DNA of 64,000 nucleotides, taken from Rhodoferax antarcticus ANT.BR (GTDB taxonomy: Bacteria > Pseudomonadota > Gammaproteobacteria > Burkholderiales > Burkholderiaceae_C). Shown piece by piece: positions 61,429 to 64,000 of the stretch; the first letter of the stretch is position 1; each line of letters opens with the position of its first letter. Location of the stretch: the NCBI RefSeq assembly GCF_001938565.1, contig NZ_MSYM01000001.1, positions 124,001 to 188,000 on the forward strand, given 5' to 3'. The position numbers were made by a program, and so were the translations under genes. The notes under the pieces were generated by a model. It worked only from the letters and a program-made list of their open reading frames with translations. It was not told the origin of the DNA and did not search any database.

Positions 61429-61908
61429 TTAGTTACCGGACTCGGGCGCGGCTGGTTCCGCCGCCTTGCTAAATAAAAATTGGCTGATAAGGTTCTCCAG
61501 AACCACCGCTGACTGTGTGCTGGAAATGACATCACCGCCAGCCAAATTTTTGTCGTCTGCCCCGGCTTCAATGCCCAAATACTGGTCCCCCAGCAAGCCG
61601 CTGGTCAGAATTTTCAGCGAACTGTCTTTGGGGAACACAAAGCGATCTTCCAGTGCCAGGGTAACGTTGGCCCGATAAGACTTGTCGTCAAACGCAATAT
61701 CTTCCACCCGTCCCACCACCACGCCAGCACTTCTGACCGCGGCTTTGGGCTTGAGGCCACCGATGTTGTCAAACTTGGCCGTGACCGCATAGGTTTTCTG
61801 AAAGCTCAAGCTCAACAGATTAGCCGACTGCAGCGCCAGAAACAAAATGGCGATGCCACCCAGCAGCACAAACAGGCCAACCCAGAGGTCGTTTTTCGAG
61901 CGTTGCAT
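61429..61908 (-). CDS. mlaD: MCE-domain protein MlaD
   Basis: 159 residues: one N-terminal anchor helix (LWVGLFVLLGGIAILFLALQ) and an MCE domain (TAKFDNIGGLKPKAAVRSAG, then VVVGRVEDIAFDD, then LLGDQYLGIEAGAD). Hexameric substrate channel of the Mla transporter. Followed upstream by mlaE with a 71-bp gap. Confidence 0.95.
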   Translation of the reverse strand: MQRSKNDLWVGLFVLLGGIAILFLALQSANLLSLSFQKTYAVTAKFDNIGGLKPKAAVRSAGVVVGRVEDIAFDDKSYRANVTLALEDRFVFPKDSSLKILTSGLLGDQYLGIEAGADDKNLAGGDVISSTQSAVVLENLISQFLFSKAAEPAAPESGN

Positions 61909-61979
61909 TTAAATCCCTTCTCAATGGTTGCAGGCAGAGCCAGCGCGCAATGCGTCGCCTGGGTCTGCCCTGCAGAAAC

Positions 61980-62762
61980 TCAAATTGTGAACATCATGGC
62001 GGTCAGGATGAAATCCAGACCCAAAACCGTGAGCGAGGCCATCACCACCGTTCGGGTGGTCGCTTTGGCCACCCCTTCAGGCGTGGCCTGCGCGTTGTAG
62101 CCCTGCAATAGGGCGATAAAAGTCACCGCCACACCAAAGACAAAACTCTTCAACACACCGTTACCCAGGTCTTTAAACACATCCACCCCGCCTTGAATCT
62201 GGCTCCAAAACGCGCCGCCGTCCACACCGATCATCAGCACGCCCACCACCCAGCCGCCAATCACGCCGGCGGCGCTGAACATGGCAGCCAGCAGCGGCAT
62301 GGTGATCACGCCCGCCCAGAACCGCGGCGCCAGCACCCGCTTGATCGGGTCTACCGCCATCATTTCCATGACGCTGATCTGCTCACCGGCCTTCATGAGA
62401 CCGATTTCAGCGGTCAGCGAGGTGCCCGCCCGCCCGGCAAACAACAGAGCCGAAACCACAGGACCGAGTTCACGCAGCAAAGTCAGCGTCACCATCAAGC
62501 CTAGCGACTCGGCTGAGCCATAGGTTTTCAAAATGTAGTAACCCTGCAGCCCGAACACAAACCCGACAAACAAGCCTGCGACAGTGATGATGGGCAGCGA
62601 GTAGTTGCCCAAAAAATGAATTTGGTCGCGCACCAGCACATTGCGCTTGATGGCGTAGCTGAAGGTACCCAGCAAGCGGCCCAGCAATCGCGCCGCGTAG
62701 CCCATGGCGTCGAGGTGCCTGCGCACCGCAAACCCGATGTCTTTAGGCTGGTACCAGCTCAT
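61980..62762 (-). CDS. mlaE: MlaE permease
   Basis: 260 residues, integral membrane permease of the phospholipid transporter. Visible are RDQIHFLGNYSLPIITVAGL, FVGFVFGLQGYYIL, VVSALLFAGRAGTSLTAEIG and MKAGEQISVMEMMAVDPIKR, the MlaE family signature. Overlaps mlaF by 4 nt. Confidence 0.96.
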   Translation of the reverse strand: MSWYQPKDIGFAVRRHLDAMGYAARLLGRLLGTFSYAIKRNVLVRDQIHFLGNYSLPIITVAGLFVGFVFGLQGYYILKTYGSAESLGLMVTLTLLRELGPVVSALLFAGRAGTSLTAEIGLMKAGEQISVMEMMAVDPIKRVLAPRFWAGVITMPLLAAMFSAAGVIGGWVVGVLMIGVDGGAFWSQIQGGVDVFKDLGNGVLKSFVFGVAVTFIALLQGYNAQATPEGVAKATTRTVVMASLTVLGLDFILTAMMFTI

Positions 62763-63577
62763 GACACCACTCCAGAAGAAAAGTCCTGCGCCAGACTGGG
62801 ACCCGGATAATGAAAATGCACCGGCCCTTCCGGCAAGGCATGAACAAATTGGTGCACCAGCGGGTCGGTGCTGTTGCGCACTTCATCGGGCGTGCCCTGC
62901 GTGGCAATCTTGCCATTGGCCAGAATAATGATCTGATCGGCAACCGCGAAGGTCTGCTCCAGATCATGGCTGACAAAAATACTGGTCAGCCCCATGGCGT
63001 CGTTCAACTCACGGATCAGCGTCGCCGCGGTACCCAGGGAAATCGGGTCCAGCCCGGCAAAAGGTTCGTCGTACATCACCAGTTCGGGGTCCAGCGCCAC
63101 CGCACGCGCCAGCGCCACCCGACGTGCCATGCCGCCTGATAAGTCACGGGGCATCAGATCGCGTGCCCCGCGCAAACCCACGGCGTTGAGCTTCATCAAC
63201 ACAATGTCGCGGATCAGGGCTTCTGACAAATCGGTGTGCTCGCGCAACGGAAATGCCACGTTTTCAAACACATTGAGATCGACAAACAAGGCGCCAAACT
63301 GGAACAGCATGCCCATGCGTCGACGTGCGACATAGAGCTCAGTCTGTGTCATGGGCGTGACATCCTGACCGTCAAACAGGGTCTGCCCTTTTTGCGCCCT
63401 GATCTGCCCGCCGATCAGCCGCAGGATGGTGGTCTTGCCACCGCCTGAGGCGCCCATCAACGCGGTCACCTTGCCACGCGGAATGGCCAGCGACACGTCG
63501 TCCAGAATCAAACGCTCACCGTAGCCAAAGCTCAGGTGATGCATTTCAACGAACGGTTTAACGGGATTTGTGGTCAT
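62759..63577 (-). CDS. mlaF: MlaF ATPase
   Basis: 272 residues: Walker A ALMGASGGGKTTILRLIGG, signature PRDLSGGMARRVALARAVAL, Walker B LVMYDEPFAGLDPISLGTAA and switch His in IFVSHDLEQTFAVAD. Energises phospholipid transport with MlaE, MlaD and MlaB. First gene of mlaFEDACB; only 5 bp separate its start from the U-run side of the gltD terminator, so the operon promoter must overlap the gltD end. Confidence 0.96.
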   Translation of the reverse strand: MTTNPVKPFVEMHHLSFGYGERLILDDVSLAIPRGKVTALMGASGGGKTTILRLIGGQIRAQKGQTLFDGQDVTPMTQTELYVARRRMGMLFQFGALFVDLNVFENVAFPLREHTDLSEALIRDIVLMKLNAVGLRGARDLMPRDLSGGMARRVALARAVALDPELVMYDEPFAGLDPISLGTAATLIRELNDAMGLTSIFVSHDLEQTFAVADQIIILANGKIATQGTPDEVRNSTDPLVHQFVHALPEGPVHFHYPGPSLAQDFSSGVVS

Positions 63578-63581
63578 GAAT

Positions 63582-63606
63582 AAAAAAAGTTCGGGAAAAC
63601 CCGAAC
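63582..63606 (-). terminator. Rho-independent terminator of gltD
   Basis: Minus strand: perfect 7-bp stem GTTCGGG, TTTT loop, CCCGAAC, followed by seven T. It lies 28 bp past the gltD stop and directly in front of mlaF. Confidence 0.93.
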
Positions 63607-63633
63607 CCGCGATGATAAGGGACAGACCCGCCC

Positions 63634-63999
63634 TTACCTTGGAAGGTCGCTAAAACCCATCAGGAACTCATCCACCGAGCGCGCCGCCTGACGGCCTTCA
63701 CGGATAGCCCACACCACCAGGCTCTGGCCGCGGCGGACGTCACCAGCGGCAAACACTTTGGGCACGTTGGTGGCGTAACCACCTACAAAATCGGTGCTGG
63801 CCCGGGCGTTGCCACGCGCGTCTTTCTCGATGCCAAACGCATCCAGCACGGTGGACACCGGGTTCACAAACCCCATGGCCAGCAAGACCATGTCGGCCGG
63901 GTAAGTTTTCTCGGTGCCCGGAACTTCGACCATCTTGCCGTCTTTGAGTTCGATGTGTACTGTCTTCAAGCCGGTGAGCTTGCCCTTTTCGCCGATGAA
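63634..63999 (-). CDS. gltD: Glutamate synthase small subunit, C-terminal part (truncated by window edge)
   Basis: The frame runs off the right edge, leaving about 121 residues of the NADPH/FAD-binding domain: [40 protein letters not shown] and [19 protein letters not shown], the GltD C-terminus. The beta subunit passes NADPH electrons to GltB for glutamate synthesis. No start in the window. Confidence 0.93.
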   Translation of the reverse strand, partial: FIGEKGKLTGLKTVHIELKDGKMVEVPGTEKTYPADMVLLAMGFVNPVSTVLDAFGIEKDARGNARASTDFVGGYATNVPKVFAAGDVRRGQSLVVWAIREGRQAARSVDEFLMGFSDLPR

Positions 64000-64000
64000 T

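Overview
The window looks like the chromosome of a betaproteobacterium of the order Burkholderiales, most likely family Comamonadaceae (Rhodoferax/Polaromonas-like). This is inferred from gene order: pilGHIJ-chpA, sspAB-petABC, tatABC next to the his genes, and hisG-murA-bolA-ABC-mlaBCADEF-gltD. Most genes lie on the minus strand. Nothing could be searched against a database, so all names rest on recognised motifs.

Layout. 1-11144: end of a photolyase gene, then the Pil-Chp twitching chemosensory operon (chpA, pilJ, pilI, pilH, pilG) with a rubredoxin gene at its head. 11385-12695: hemL. 12696-16830: a decayed chromosomal integron with three attC-like sites, a BrnTA toxin-antitoxin cassette, a membrane-protein/lipoprotein cassette, a broken brnT cassette split by an IS630-family element, and a divergent chimeric tyrosine-recombinase pseudogene. 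16835-27616: housekeeping genes (purH-fis-dusB, yqaA, ychF, fadD, a Ubi-type hydroxylase, dsbC, an M61 peptidase). 27617-31020: gene fossils, an orphan 540-residue exported protein, and a second copy of the same IS inserted exactly at that gene's start codon. 31069-43672: mutT, a DUF815 ATPase gene, argJ, secA, dciA, tRNA-Thr, sspBA, petABC, pdxA, a Nif3 gene and a cysteine-cluster protein gene. 43741-56171: htrA, tatABC and the histidine operon hisGDCBHAFIE, which carries three kinds of passenger (a PIN toxin-antitoxin pair, a hydrogenase-maturation-protease-like gene, and HIT/DUF4870 genes). 56335-64000: murA, bolA, an ABC-2 exporter, the mla phospholipid-transport operon and the end of gltD.

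The most striking signal is a dispersed, AT-rich, hairpin-forming repeat of about 45 bp present in at least 12 copies (R1-R12). Nearly every copy touches a stop or start codon. Several supply the stop codon itself, one supplies the apparent ribosome-binding site of hisG, and one (R8) is read in frame inside the Nif3-family protein. It behaves like a small mobile palindromic element that lands at gene ends and can be absorbed into coding sequence.

The second notable signal is the integron remnant with its fused recombinase. The third is a pair of 1111-bp IS630 copies that share the same inactivating lesions yet sit at two different TA targets.
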